In this document: in pieces, positions 9,089-18,432 of the stretch | Position numbering within the stretch: the stretch's first letter is position 1 | How the letters are laid out: every line of letters starts with the position of its first letter | NCBI GenBank assembly: GCA_015061315.1 | Contig: SUWV01000005.1 | Coordinates: 31,678-95,677, forward strand | Reading direction: 5' to 3' | DNA: 64,000 nt | From: Lentimicrobiaceae bacterium | Lineage (GTDB): Bacteria > Bacteroidota > Bacteroidia > Bacteroidales > F082 | The notes under the pieces: model-generated | Told to the model about the DNA's origin: nothing | Database searches by the model: none | What the model saw: the letters and a program-made list of their open reading frames with translations, nothing else | Translations under genes and position numbers: made by a program

Positions 9089-11013
9089 TCTGTATAATAT
9101 AACTTGTTATTAATCATTCTGTTGTTGTATTGTTGTAACCTTAGTTTAAACTGTTCGTTTAATTCATTCCATTCCGTTGAATTATTGTTGTATATATTGT
9201 TTCTCAATAGTTTATCATTTTTAATATCATATATTCTTTGTATATTGTTACCATCTGATTGTAAAAGGTATCTTCCATCAGAGAATGAATATACATTATT
9301 AATATAGTTGATATACGTTTGTTCTTGTATGCTGTCAAATAGATTTCTGCCAAAACTAAATACCTTATCATCGATATTTAGTGCGCTTAATATTGAAATG
9401 CCAATGTCAGTATGTTGTGCTATCTCATCAACTTCTTTTGTTTCAATGATTTGAGGTGCGAAGAATGCTATCGGAACTCTGTATGTCCCGTATATGTTTT
9501 TATATTCTTCATGTTTATGTTCCGGATTGACATGATCTGCCGTTATGACAAAAATTGTATTTTCAAACCATTCATAATCAGCGACTGTAGCGAAGAAATT
9601 TTTTAAAGAATAATCTACATAACTTACGGTCTTTTCAAAAGGAGTAGTATCTGTTGTGTCCTTGATTATGTAATAGTCTGGTAATGAATAAGGATGATGC
9701 GACGACAATGTAAATATTGTGGCGGCGAAAGGTCCTTCGAACTTATCTAATTCTTTGGCGGCAAATTGTAAGAACTCATTGTCGTAAATTCCCCATGTCC
9801 CATCGAAGTCTTTATCGTTGTTATATTCGTTTCTTCCATAATAATTATCAAAACCACTTGATTTTGAGGTGATATTGAAGCTCATTGTGCCATTGTTGCC
9901 GCCGTGGAAAAAGGCTGTTGTGTAGCCTTTGTCTTTTAATGTTTTGCCGAAACCATCAAGTCTGTTTATCGCGTAGCGTGACGAAGGATAATCGGTCGAC
10001 ATAAGTGATGGCAAGCCACATAGAATCGAAGGGAGCGCTTCTATTGAACGCCGCCCGTTGGCTAATCCATTGAACGTCAGACTTTCATTAAGTAACGAGT
10101 CTAAAAACGGAGTTAAGCTTTTTTCGTAATTATCATTATAATATCCTATCATTTCTTGTCCAAAACTTTCCAAAATTATCAACACTAAATTACAATCTTT
10201 TGTTTCATTTTTAATGAATCTGTTGGCTGTTAATTTGTTATGCGTTGGACTATATAACGAATCTATTATAGCATCGTCATAAAAATCTATTTTCTTTAGC
10301 TCTGCAGATGAGGCGCTCATCAGAATACTGAATGGAGTGTTGATGACCATAGGTGTGTTCTTTGCACTCGTATATTCAGTGGCTGTAAGTAAATTTATTG
10401 GCTTTAATTGAAAGCCGCCTCTTATGCCGATGATGGACATTACTATCAGTAATGCTAAGCTAACAGATTGATTTATATACCATGATTTCTTTTTGTATGA
10501 ATGTGTCTCTTTTAATTTTGTCTTCTTTGTAATAAAGATTATTATAAAGAAGAATATGAAGAATATCAAGAACATATACCAAAAATCACTTACGAAACTC
10601 ATTATCAGGCTTGCTTGGTTTTCATCACTTCCTTTAATGAATGTAAACAATTCTGATGTCATTCTTTTGTCGAGATAGCGATAGTAAATTACGTCAATAA
10701 GATTTAAAGCTATTGCTATTGAGTTACTTATGATAAAGATGCAGTCAATGACCTTTTTGTAATTGTTCTTATATTTTATTTTTAAAGGAATGCCGTATCC
10801 AATAATAAGTGGTATGTTAAAAATTATTAAGGTATGAATGTCGAATCTGAATCCACATACATATAACTTAATAAGTTCCTTTACACTTAAATCATCAAAA
10901 CTATTTGTGTTGAATAAATATATCAACCATCTACTGAACGAAAGAAGTAATAGTATGATACATAATCTTATAAGTATCATTTTCCATAAAATTACTTCCT
11001 TGTTTTTTAACAT
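9085..11013 (-). CDS. LTA-synthase-like sulfatase/phosphoglycerol transferase, membrane bound
   Basis: 642 residues: about five membrane helices in the first 200, then an extracytoplasmic alkaline-phosphatase-fold domain. Metal-site elements visible include LVLIILESFGQE (start of the domain, near residue 280), the nucleophile segment GRRSIEALPSILCG with Ser where LtaS has Thr, FFHGGNNGTM, and FVITADHVNPEHK. The family (LtaS, OpgB, EptA relatives) moves phosphoglycerol or phosphoethanolamine headgroups from phospholipids onto periplasmic glycans or lipids. First gene of the operon with the lipid kinase and MscS. The acceptor in this Gram-negative cell is unknown. Confidence 0.9.
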   Translation of the reverse strand: MLKNKEVILWKMILIRLCIILLLLSFSRWLIYLFNTNSFDDLSVKELIKLYVCGFRFDIHTLIIFNIPLIIGYGIPLKIKYKNNYKKVIDCIFIISNSIAIALNLIDVIYYRYLDKRMTSELFTFIKGSDENQASLIMSFVSDFWYMFLIFFIFFFIIIFITKKTKLKETHSYKKKSWYINQSVSLALLIVMSIIGIRGGFQLKPINLLTATEYTSAKNTPMVINTPFSILMSASSAELKKIDFYDDAIIDSLYSPTHNKLTANRFIKNETKDCNLVLIILESFGQEMIGYYNDNYEKSLTPFLDSLLNESLTFNGLANGRRSIEALPSILCGLPSLMSTDYPSSRYAINRLDGFGKTLKDKGYTTAFFHGGNNGTMSFNITSKSSGFDNYYGRNEYNNDKDFDGTWGIYDNEFLQFAAKELDKFEGPFAATIFTLSSHHPYSLPDYYIIKDTTDTTPFEKTVSYVDYSLKNFFATVADYEWFENTIFVITADHVNPEHKHEEYKNIYGTYRVPIAFFAPQIIETKEVDEIAQHTDIGISILSALNIDDKVFSFGRNLFDSIQEQTYINYINNVYSFSDGRYLLQSDGNNIQRIYDIKNDKLLRNNIYNNNSTEWNELNEQFKLRLQQYNNRMINNKLYYTE

Positions 11014-11046
11014 TTTGAATACGAAAATTTAACGAAATATAATACG

Positions 11047-11054
11047 CAAAGATA
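11047..11054 (-). promoter_or_regulatory. -7 box of the phosphoglycerol transferase/lipid kinase/MscS operon
   Basis: CAAAGATA on the plus strand, that is TATCTTTG on the minus strand, a perfect TAnnTTTG box 33 bp before the ATG at 11013. Confidence 0.55.
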
Positions 11055-11098
11055 ATAAAATAAAGTTGGATATTGTCTGTTAAAAGTGAATTTATTAT

Positions 11099-11106
11099 TA
11101 AATTTG
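11099..11106 (+). promoter_or_regulatory. -7 box of the M23 peptidase gene
   Basis: TAAATTTG matches TAnnTTTG and lies 25 bp before the ATG at 11132. A TTG at 11073-11075 is 23 bp upstream, slightly far. It is divergent to the promoter at 11047-11054. Confidence 0.5.
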
Positions 11107-11131
11107 TAGAAATAATGTTTAACTGTAATTT

Positions 11132-12841
11132 ATGGTAAAAATGAGATATATAACACTGATAATCATTATATTGTTTTCTAACTACATATTTTCGCAGAAT
11201 GAGTCTTTTCCTCAATATCCTAATCCTGTGAAAATTCCTATTTCTCTTTCTGCTACCTTTGCTGAACTCAGAGCTAATGCTTTTCATGCTGGTGTCGATA
11301 TAAGGACGCAAGGTGTTGAAGGTCACGAGGTTTTTGCTGTGGCTGATGGTTATGTTAGTAGGATAGGAGTGTCGCCTTACGGTTATGGTAAAGTGCTTTA
11401 TATAACTCATAATGATGGTTTTACTTCTGTTTATGCTCATCTGTCAAAATTTAATAAGTCAATTACGAAATTCGTTAAAGAAAAACAATATGAGGAAAAA
11501 TCATTCACTCAGAATATCATCTTAAAAGAAAATCAATTTCCTATTAAACGTGGTGATTTCCTTGGTTTTACTGGTAATAGTGGCAGTTCTGGCGGACCGC
11601 ATCTTCATTATGAAATTCGTTATACTAATACTCAGGAACCTGTGAACCCTCTTTATTTTGGTTTGAAAGTCAAAGATACCAAAAAGCCTTCTATCAAAGG
11701 TTTTGCGATTTACCCTTTGGAAAATTCAATCGTTAATAATCAGGATTCGCCTCTTTATCTTGAGGTTATAAATGATAATGCGAATTACATTCTTGAAGAT
11801 AAGATGTTTGAAGTTAATGGCGATATTGCTTTTGGTATTAATGTATATGATCAGGCTGATGGCTCAAATAACAAAAACGGTCCTTATTCAATAGAGTTAT
11901 TTGCAAATGATAGGTTGATATTCAGTATTTTATCTGATAAATATTCTTATTCTGAAACGCGTTACATCAATAGTTTGATTGATTATCCTTACTATATTAA
12001 TAATAATGAACGTTTTATAAGAACTGAAATAGACGAGTTTAATAAACTGAAATTATATGATAAAAGAGATGGTGTTGTCTCAGTAAATCAGGGAGATACG
12101 ATAGATCTTAAATATGTTATTAAAGACTATAGTAATAACATTTCGGTTTTGAATTTTACATTGATAGGTGTAGAAAAAACAGATGTCATTCAGTGTGATT
12201 ATACTTCTCCTTTGAGCTATAATATTATTGACGGAAAATCTCTTGATATTGATTTAGACGGATTTAACGTTAAGATTCCAGACTTTGCATTTTATCGTGA
12301 TGTAACATTATTGATTTCTAAGATAGATAGCATTGATAATGTTTTTTCTAATTATGCGTATCAGATTGGTAATGAAGAAATAGCTTTACATAAAAGAATT
12401 TCAATCTCAATTAAACCTAAAGATGAGTATATCGATGACACATTATTGTATGTTGCACGGCTTGGTAAAGACGGAGAGTTAATATACGTTGGTAATAAAT
12501 ATAATGGTGAATATATTGAGGCGAATACCAATGTCTTAGGAATATATCTCATAGCAAAAGATTCTGTATCACCGTCAATAACACCTGTCAATTTTAACTC
12601 AAATTCTTCTATTACAGATAATTGGTCGTTACGAGTTGAGATTGAAGACAAGGAAACAGGAGTTTGTAGATACGATATGTATGTTAATGACGATTGGGTT
12701 CTTGCAGATTATGATGCAAAAAACAATTTATTGGTATATCAAATAGACCATCATATAAAACAAGGAAATAACACCTTGAAGATTGTTGTTTCTGATATGC
12801 TTGGTAATGAGACAGTTTATACTACCGTTCTTCATAGATAG
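11132..12841 (+). CDS. M23 family (LytM-type) zinc metallopeptidase, secreted
   Basis: 569 residues with a signal peptide (about 1-21, ending FSQ). The LytM catalytic domain is near the N-terminus: FHAGVDIRTQG gives zinc ligands His52 and Asp56, and YAHLSKF gives His103, with GPHLHYEIRY giving His157 and His159. All four family motifs are therefore intact, so an active peptidoglycan endopeptidase is likely. The C-terminal 370 residues are beta-rich with no domain I recognise. Its 3' end overlaps the convergent beta-helix lipoprotein gene by 20 bp. Confidence 0.9.
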   Translation: MVKMRYITLIIIILFSNYIFSQNESFPQYPNPVKIPISLSATFAELRANAFHAGVDIRTQGVEGHEVFAVADGYVSRIGVSPYGYGKVLYITHNDGFTSVYAHLSKFNKSITKFVKEKQYEEKSFTQNIILKENQFPIKRGDFLGFTGNSGSSGGPHLHYEIRYTNTQEPVNPLYFGLKVKDTKKPSIKGFAIYPLENSIVNNQDSPLYLEVINDNANYILEDKMFEVNGDIAFGINVYDQADGSNNKNGPYSIELFANDRLIFSILSDKYSYSETRYINSLIDYPYYINNNERFIRTEIDEFNKLKLYDKRDGVVSVNQGDTIDLKYVIKDYSNNISVLNFTLIGVEKTDVIQCDYTSPLSYNIIDGKSLDIDLDGFNVKIPDFAFYRDVTLLISKIDSIDNVFSNYAYQIGNEEIALHKRISISIKPKDEYIDDTLLYVARLGKDGELIYVGNKYNGEYIEANTNVLGIYLIAKDSVSPSITPVNFNSNSSITDNWSLRVEIEDKETGVCRYDMYVNDDWVLADYDAKNNLLVYQIDHHIKQGNNTLKIVVSDMLGNETVYTTVLHR

Positions 12842-14276
12842 GCACGTATTGATAAGCGCCTGCATCTGGATGATTGCCTCTGTCAACTCCGTCTAAATCA
12901 AACTGTAAAGCTCCTGTGGCATATTCAGGATTTCCTAATCCAATAGCAGGTGATAATGTATCTAAGTGATAATTGGAGACTTTATCGACGAATTTAGGAT
13001 TTACGTTAAAGAGACATTCTTTGTAATTAATATCATTATATCTTTTTGTTCTAAGTATTGTGTTGTTGAAGATATATGTGGTATCAGGTCCAGAATAAAA
13101 TTCAGTGTCAAACTCATCTTCTTGATTACCATACATTATGCAGTTGTTCATCTCGCAATGGAAGTCGTAAGCATACTGATTGCCATCAAAAGGATTTTGA
13201 TATACGTTATTGAAAAATAGGGCAGGAGTGGTTCTCGTTGATTTGTTCCAATAATTAGCTATAGTTCCTTGATTGAAAATATATTGTCCGCCGCCTGTGA
13301 GAGCTACTGCATAATTGCCGCAGTTCGATACTACGAAGTTTGATGCTCTTACGTTATATAAGTTTGTGTATAATCCTATACCAGTGTGGTTGTCAACGAC
13401 AGTGTTGTGAATATCGAGGAATGCTCTATTAGCTTTTTCAAAACACTGAGCTTGTATTCCTATGAAGCCGTTTTTGATGATAGCATTTTTAATGGAATGA
13501 CCGTGACCTTCGCGAGCTTCCATCAACCATATTCTATCCCATTGTCCTGGCATGTCGGTATAGAAATCTTCCAATCTATCTCCTTGAAAAACAACAGGGT
13601 TTTCTGGCGTTCCTTCGACTCGTAATTGTCCTTCGCTATAAGCCCATAAGCCGCTGCCATCATGAAAATGAATCTGTGTTCCTGGTTCAATGACTAATGT
13701 GCCATACGAATTTATTAAAGCGTAACCATATACGACGTATGGTCTCTCTGCCGTCCAGTGAACTTCTTGAAGACTGTCGGCGATGATTTTGAATTTTGGA
13801 AAGCCATTAATATATTGGTCTGCAACTATATAATTTGCATTCTGCCCGTATGCGGTGAGATTGACAATTTGTCTGTTGTCGTTAGTTTCAAATATCAGCT
13901 TGTCTTCAACGAAAAATGGATTATTCAGGTCGTTGGGGTTTATTGTCACTCTGACAAATACATAAATACTGTCTTTGGCATATATCTCAATATCGGAGAA
14001 TTTATGACCAGATTGTCCATCGACATTAATGCTGAACTGTGAGAGATTACCACTTTCTAAGCGAATCGAACTTATTTTTAAATTCTCATCGTTGCTATTA
14101 TATATCATAAGTTGTCGAGTTGAGGAGCCTATTGATGTGAAGACGGTGTCGAAAGTGACAGTATCAGTTGAAAATGAAATCTTTAATGACTTGTCGTCAC
14201 TGAAATTTGTTGGTTTTCTACATGCTGTGAAACCAATCAATATAGCTACTATTACAATCCCGACGTACTTATGCAT
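12822..14276 (-). CDS. Lipoprotein with right-handed parallel beta-helix
   Basis: 484 residues; lipobox GFTAC puts the lipidated Cys at residue 19. Residues about 30-140 are a beta-sandwich-like domain. From about 190 on, short repeated rungs (IEPGTQIHFHDGSGLW, IKNAIIKNGFIGIQA, IHNTVVDNHTGIGLY) show a parallel beta-helix. The end, NPKFVD...YHLDTLSPAIGLGN...DAGAYQY, is the same closing signature that ends each module of the giant protein at 48364-64000. It probably binds or processes a polysaccharide at the cell surface, but no catalytic residues can be assigned. Confidence 0.85.
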   Translation of the reverse strand: MHKYVGIVIVAILIGFTACRKPTNFSDDKSLKISFSTDTVTFDTVFTSIGSSTRQLMIYNSNDENLKISSIRLESGNLSQFSINVDGQSGHKFSDIEIYAKDSIYVFVRVTINPNDLNNPFFVEDKLIFETNDNRQIVNLTAYGQNANYIVADQYINGFPKFKIIADSLQEVHWTAERPYVVYGYALINSYGTLVIEPGTQIHFHDGSGLWAYSEGQLRVEGTPENPVVFQGDRLEDFYTDMPGQWDRIWLMEAREGHGHSIKNAIIKNGFIGIQAQCFEKANRAFLDIHNTVVDNHTGIGLYTNLYNVRASNFVVSNCGNYAVALTGGGQYIFNQGTIANYWNKSTRTTPALFFNNVYQNPFDGNQYAYDFHCEMNNCIMYGNQEDEFDTEFYSGPDTTYIFNNTILRTKRYNDINYKECLFNVNPKFVDKVSNYHLDTLSPAIGLGNPEYATGALQFDLDGVDRGNHPDAGAYQYVPIYEER

Positions 14277-14320
14277 ATATATTATCGTAATGATATTTTA
14301 TTACGTTAGTTTGAGATCTA

Positions 14321-14857
14321 TTATTGTGTTATTGTTTTGGAAAATTCTTCCCATGATGTTGTAAGGTAAGCATTTGAACCAATGAACTTTAATATTGGCA
14401 GAAAATCTTTTGCTTCAGCATAACCGGGAACGATTGTTAATAATTGATTGTTTTCGTTCATGAATACGTATGAAGGATACGACATCTTACCTTGAAGTAG
14501 CGCTTGTGCTAATTCGTGAGTTCCTTTTCTTGGTCCGTTTGAGCCTTTGTTTACGAAAGTATTTCCCATAAATTCAATTGGTTCTGTTTGTTCTGCATTG
14601 AATTTCACAGCATAGAAATTCTCGTTCATATAATCGACTACGTCTTTGTCGAGGAATGTTGTCTGATCCATTTTTGTGCACCAGCCACACCAGTCTGTAT
14701 AAACGTCGATGAAGATTTTTTTAGGGGTGGTTTCGTTGAGCTTGATAGCTTCTTCAAAACTCATCCAATTGATTTTCTTCGTTTCTGTATTTTGTGCAAA
14801 GATGTTATTAGCAATGATTATTGTAAGTGTCAATAATATAAGTTTAGCCTTTTTCAT
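14321..14857 (-). CDS. Secreted thioredoxin-like protein (DUF255/thioredoxin_7 type)
   Basis: 178 residues with a signal peptide (about 1-22, ending FAQ). The redox motif is WCGWC, with Cys57 and Cys60, in the context DVYTDWCGWCTKMDQTTF. The later segment YPSYVFMNENNQ holds the cis-Pro region typical of the fold. It should act in the periplasm, reducing or isomerising disulfides. It lies 2 bp after smpB on the minus strand, which suggests co-transcription, though the functions are unrelated. Confidence 0.88.
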   Translation of the reverse strand: MKKAKLILLTLTIIIANNIFAQNTETKKINWMSFEEAIKLNETTPKKIFIDVYTDWCGWCTKMDQTTFLDKDVVDYMNENFYAVKFNAEQTEPIEFMGNTFVNKGSNGPRKGTHELAQALLQGKMSYPSYVFMNENNQLLTIVPGYAEAKDFLPILKFIGSNAYLTTSWEEFSKTITQ

Positions 14858-14859
14858 AA

Positions 14860-15330
14860 TTAATCGTATTTATATTTTGCTCTTTCTATTTCTTTCTTAT
14901 TGTCTTTATCTTTAAGGTTATCGCGTTTGTCGTAGAAGTGTTTACCTTTTGCTAATGCGACGGTTACTTTTGCCAATCCATTATCGTTGATAAACATTTC
15001 TGTAGGGACTATAGTAAATCCTTTTTCGTTAGATTTGGTTTTTAGCTTGTTAAGCTCTCTTCGTGTGAGAAGAAGTTTTCTTTCGCGTTTTGGGTCGTGG
15101 TTGTTGTAAGTTCCATGAGAATATTCTGCGATGTGCATGCCAATGACAAATAACTCATTGTTTTTAAAGGTACAGTACGAATCAGCGAGGCTGGCTTTGC
15201 CATCTCTGATACTTTTGATTTCTGTTCCCGTCAGCACTATACCAGCTGTGAAAGTATCTATTACGAAATATTCGAACGACACTCTCTTGTTTTTGATTCG
15301 GATTTTATTTTGTGTTTTTTCTTTTGCCAT
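14860..15330 (-). CDS. smpB: SsrA-binding protein SmpB
   Basis: 156 residues, the usual length. The core is typical: [34 protein letters not shown], and the C-terminal basic tail after GKHFYDKRD that enters the mRNA channel of the stalled ribosome. It binds tmRNA and directs trans-translation of stalled ribosomes. The tmRNA gene itself is not in this window. Confidence 0.97.
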   Translation of the reverse strand: MAKEKTQNKIRIKNKRVSFEYFVIDTFTAGIVLTGTEIKSIRDGKASLADSYCTFKNNELFVIGMHIAEYSHGTYNNHDPKRERKLLLTRRELNKLKTKSNEKGFTIVPTEMFINDNGLAKVTVALAKGKHFYDKRDNLKDKDNKKEIERAKYKYD

Positions 15331-15346
15331 AATCTTTCTAATTAGA

Positions 15347-15405
15347 AATTAGGAGTTAGGAATTGTTCACAACTCCATAACTCCATAACTTCTGAACTCC
15401 TAATT
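15347..15405. repeat. Inverted repeat between the SPFH gene and smpB
   Basis: AATTAGGAGTT (15347-15357) and AACTCCTAATT (15395-15405) are perfect 11-bp arms, with shorter AACTCC units repeated inside the loop. It sits at the 3' end of the SPFH gene and just before smpB on the same strand, so it may act as a terminator or processing hairpin. Confidence 0.6.
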
Positions 15406-16255
15406 ATTTCACGTCGCCAAGTATTATTGGCATGCCGTCATTTCCACCGATGATAACGACTTTAGAGTTTGGAGATTCTGCGAGTTTTAAGGTCGCTTCA
15501 ATACCTTTGTCGCGGAGAATCTTGTCGGTGATACTTGCACTTACGATGCTGTTAGCCTTAGCTTTACCTTCTGCTTCTACGCGTTGACGTTCTGCTTCTT
15601 GTGCTGCTTTGTCAAGTTTGAACTCATATTCAAGAGCTTCTTGTTCTTGTTTTAACTTACTCTCAATAGCCGACTTGATGGTTGGTGGCAAGGTGACAGA
15701 ACGAATAAGAACCTGGTTTAATTGAACATATTTCTCGTCTAAAAGTTTTTTTGTCTCTTCAAAGATTTCCTCTTGGATAGCGTCGCGTTTGGTTGAATAA
15801 ATCTGTTCTGGTGTGTAACGACCAACTACGCTTCTTGCTGCTGAACGCATCGCTGGAATTACTATCCTATTAAGGTAGTTGGTTCCTATCTGAGCATGGA
15901 GCACTCCAAGGTCTTCCCATTTTGGTTGATACCAAGTAGAAAATTCTATCTTAATTTCCAAACCGTTAGATGATAATGCACTCATCTCTTCTGATGTCTC
16001 CTGCTGACGTGTCTCATAAACATACATGGTGTTCCATGGTGCTATGAAATGGAAGCCTTCTTCGTATGTTCTCTCAGTGTCAACACCGCCGCCAAATAGA
16101 CGGAACAATACTCCACCGTGACCTGCAGGGATAGTGACGGTAATACGACTCCAGAAAACTATTAATAAAAGGACAATGATACCTATAACTAAAAAAGGTG
16201 TGTACTTCTTTAACTCATTGTTGTTGCGATTGTTTGATTGTTGTGAATATTCCAT
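15404..16255 (-). CDS. SPFH/prohibitin-domain membrane protein
   Basis: 283 residues: one N-terminal membrane helix (about 20-38), then a band-7/prohibitin domain (AGHGGVLFRLFGGGVD, near residues 44-58) and a long charged helix near residues 200-245 (EYEFKLDKAAQEAERQR). Prohibitins form large ring-shaped membrane scaffolds, often guarding membrane proteases. There is no neighbouring NfeD or HflK/FtsH gene, so the partner is unknown. Confidence 0.92.
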   Translation of the reverse strand: MEYSQQSNNRNNNELKKYTPFLVIGIIVLLLIVFWSRITVTIPAGHGGVLFRLFGGGVDTERTYEEGFHFIAPWNTMYVYETRQQETSEEMSALSSNGLEIKIEFSTWYQPKWEDLGVLHAQIGTNYLNRIVIPAMRSAARSVVGRYTPEQIYSTKRDAIQEEIFEETKKLLDEKYVQLNQVLIRSVTLPPTIKSAIESKLKQEQEALEYEFKLDKAAQEAERQRVEAEGKAKANSIVSASITDKILRDKGIEATLKLAESPNSKVVIIGGNDGMPIILGDVK

Positions 16256-16280
16256 ATTACTGCTATTTTAATTAATGTTA

Positions 16281-16288
16281 CAAAGATA
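16281..16288 (-). promoter_or_regulatory. -7 box of the SPFH gene
   Basis: TATCTTTG on the minus strand (CAAAGATA on plus), 25 bp before the ATG at 16255. No clear -33 TTTG. Confidence 0.5.
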
Positions 16289-16336
16289 TGATTTTTTTCT
16301 GAAAAAAACTTGTATTTGATACCTAATATTTATTGT

Positions 16337-18421
16337 CTAAATATTCCATACAATTTGTAATTTGGCATCACCGCGCCAACTGCCATTAATTGTCTCTAAT
16401 CCAGAGCCTATTTCATTTCTGTCGTCATAAAATGTAAATCCTATCTTACATGATATTTGTATCTTCTCAATAAGTTTTATCTTTCCTACGAGATAAGTAC
16501 GGATCCCTTTCCCTGACAAACCTCCAACAGCAAAAGCATATAAAACATCGCTTTCGTATGCATAGACGCTTCCTTTTTCTGCATTGAATAATTCGTATCT
16601 GAATGATAAATTATATGCTTTTTCTGGAGGATTATATATGATGTCTTGATATATAAGATATGTGCTATTCCTGCCGTCTTCATGATTGTTAAAGTGATAT
16701 TCTATTCTGTTTTTTAGTGTTAGCTTGTCGAATAAATTGTAACTAATATGAAAACGAATCATGTTGTTTTTCTCCTCGATTAAATATCTATGGAAAACTT
16801 CAGTGTTGGCTGTGTTTTTCATCTTATTCTTGTTCCTATATTCAATGAACATCAATGTGTTTTTATTTGGCTGATAATTTATCTGCGCATCATATTCATG
16901 ACCGTGACTTGGTGCGTGAACAGTATTTTTTAACCAATCTGATCTGTAGAAATCTATGCTTGTGACAAGTTTCCAATTTGCTGCAAGTGAAAATACGCTG
17001 CTGAAATACAAGCCTTTTTCGTTCCTTGTATTACTTCCTGCAGAATATGAATTGCTGTAAAAACATTGGTAATCTTTGGCATAGTTACGATATAGAATCG
17101 TTAGTTCTATATATCCTGTCGGTTGAATTGTTGTCCCCAATAATCCTGCAAAAGCTTTGTTGTCGCTCATGGCAGCTTCACCATAAATAAAGATTCTATT
17201 TGCAATATAATAAAAATCTATGCCTTGATTTATTATGTTTCTTCCTCTGAAATAGAATGAGTTGTAGATGTTGCCATCAGGATGTAGGTCTGCACTCAAA
17301 TCTGTTTTGTGAATGGTGTATCCAAACTGAAAACTTGATTTTTCATAACTTAAATTCAAGCCGTATAATTGTTGCCTTATAACTCTTCTGTCTAACATTT
17401 CGTTGTAAGTGCGATGTAATCCGCTTTGTTGTAGGCTCGAAACTTTTAAAGGTGTGTCGTTAAGTGTGTCGTAGCTTATTATGTTAGCATCGCTATTTTT
17501 GTTTGAATAAAAGAAACTTAGTTCAAAGTTTTTTAAGTTCAATGTGCCTGCAATTCCTCTTAAATAATGTGTTTCATTAGCCGATTTACTAGCTGCTATT
17601 TTTCTGTTTCTTCTCAGCAGATTTCCTCCTTTTGCTACGAAAGCCATTCCGGAGCCCATTGTCAACCCTTGGCCAAAGGAGAGTCTATAATCTCCAATGG
17701 CAAGAGTTTTCAAAAACCAAAAATTAATGAAACAAAGATGAAATGAAAACATGTCGAAACCGGAATAACATCTGCCATCAAGAAGTCTTCTGATAGAATC
17801 ATTAAGCTTGTTTTTAAAGATATATTCACCAGGATCTTTCTCCATGACAAAGCCGGCTTCGATTTTATTTTTATAAGTGTAATTGTATCTGAGATATATT
17901 TTTTGAGGACTTCCTAAATATACGGAGTTCGGCTTTTGATATAAGAGCGAGTCTTCTATGTCAAAATATCCTTTTTTCTTGTTAAGACATTGACTTACTT
18001 CCATAAGTATTTTACTTTTGCCGTATTTTAAATCTCTGATTTTTAGTTTATCTTTTTTACTTTCAAAACATATTACATCTTTTATGATTTCGACGCTGAT
18101 ACTATCCATATTCTCGACCTCATAAAGCTCTTCCATGAATTGAATGTCACCGTAATTTCTTCTGTATGCTTTGATGCTTTCAAGTTGGAACATACTGATT
18201 AATCTCAATTCAGCAAGTATATTTATATCATCGCTATTTATGTCGATAGGATTCTCTATTATATTCCAATATGATTCTAAAAGTTCAGAATAATCAGTAG
18301 ACTCTTCCTCCATGACTTCCGACATCTTCTCAATATGCTCAATTATCAAGTCGTTGCTTATCTGAGCATAAATGTTAAGACATAAGATGTTAAAAATCAA
18401 TATAAGTAATAATTGTCTCAT
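16337..18421 (-). CDS. Outer-membrane beta-barrel protein with N-terminal helix-hairpin-helix (ComEA-like) region
   Basis: 694 residues with a signal peptide (about 1-19). Residues about 45-125 resemble the ComEA helix-hairpin-helix pattern: PIDINSDDINILAELRL, then AYRRNYG, then FMEELYEVENMD. From about 150 to the C-terminus the protein is a series of amphipathic beta strands ending KLQIVWNI, as expected of an outer-membrane barrel; an early segment (IGDYRLSFGQGLTMGSG) is typical of this Bacteroidota family. Its function is not established. It is 11 bp behind the small barrel gene 18433-19260, so the two are an operon. Confidence 0.8.
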   Translation of the reverse strand: MRQLLLILIFNILCLNIYAQISNDLIIEHIEKMSEVMEEESTDYSELLESYWNIIENPIDINSDDINILAELRLISMFQLESIKAYRRNYGDIQFMEELYEVENMDSISVEIIKDVICFESKKDKLKIRDLKYGKSKILMEVSQCLNKKKGYFDIEDSLLYQKPNSVYLGSPQKIYLRYNYTYKNKIEAGFVMEKDPGEYIFKNKLNDSIRRLLDGRCYSGFDMFSFHLCFINFWFLKTLAIGDYRLSFGQGLTMGSGMAFVAKGGNLLRRNRKIAASKSANETHYLRGIAGTLNLKNFELSFFYSNKNSDANIISYDTLNDTPLKVSSLQQSGLHRTYNEMLDRRVIRQQLYGLNLSYEKSSFQFGYTIHKTDLSADLHPDGNIYNSFYFRGRNIINQGIDFYYIANRIFIYGEAAMSDNKAFAGLLGTTIQPTGYIELTILYRNYAKDYQCFYSNSYSAGSNTRNEKGLYFSSVFSLAANWKLVTSIDFYRSDWLKNTVHAPSHGHEYDAQINYQPNKNTLMFIEYRNKNKMKNTANTEVFHRYLIEEKNNMIRFHISYNLFDKLTLKNRIEYHFNNHEDGRNSTYLIYQDIIYNPPEKAYNLSFRYELFNAEKGSVYAYESDVLYAFAVGGLSGKGIRTYLVGKIKLIEKIQISCKIGFTFYDDRNEIGSGLETINGSWRGDAKLQIVWNI

Positions 18422-18432
18422 AATGTATCCTC

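Noticed and set aside
14860..15330. A tmRNA gene next to smpB
   Set aside because: No tRNA-like ends or Ala-tag reading frame could be found in the flanking intergenic sequence, which is too short.
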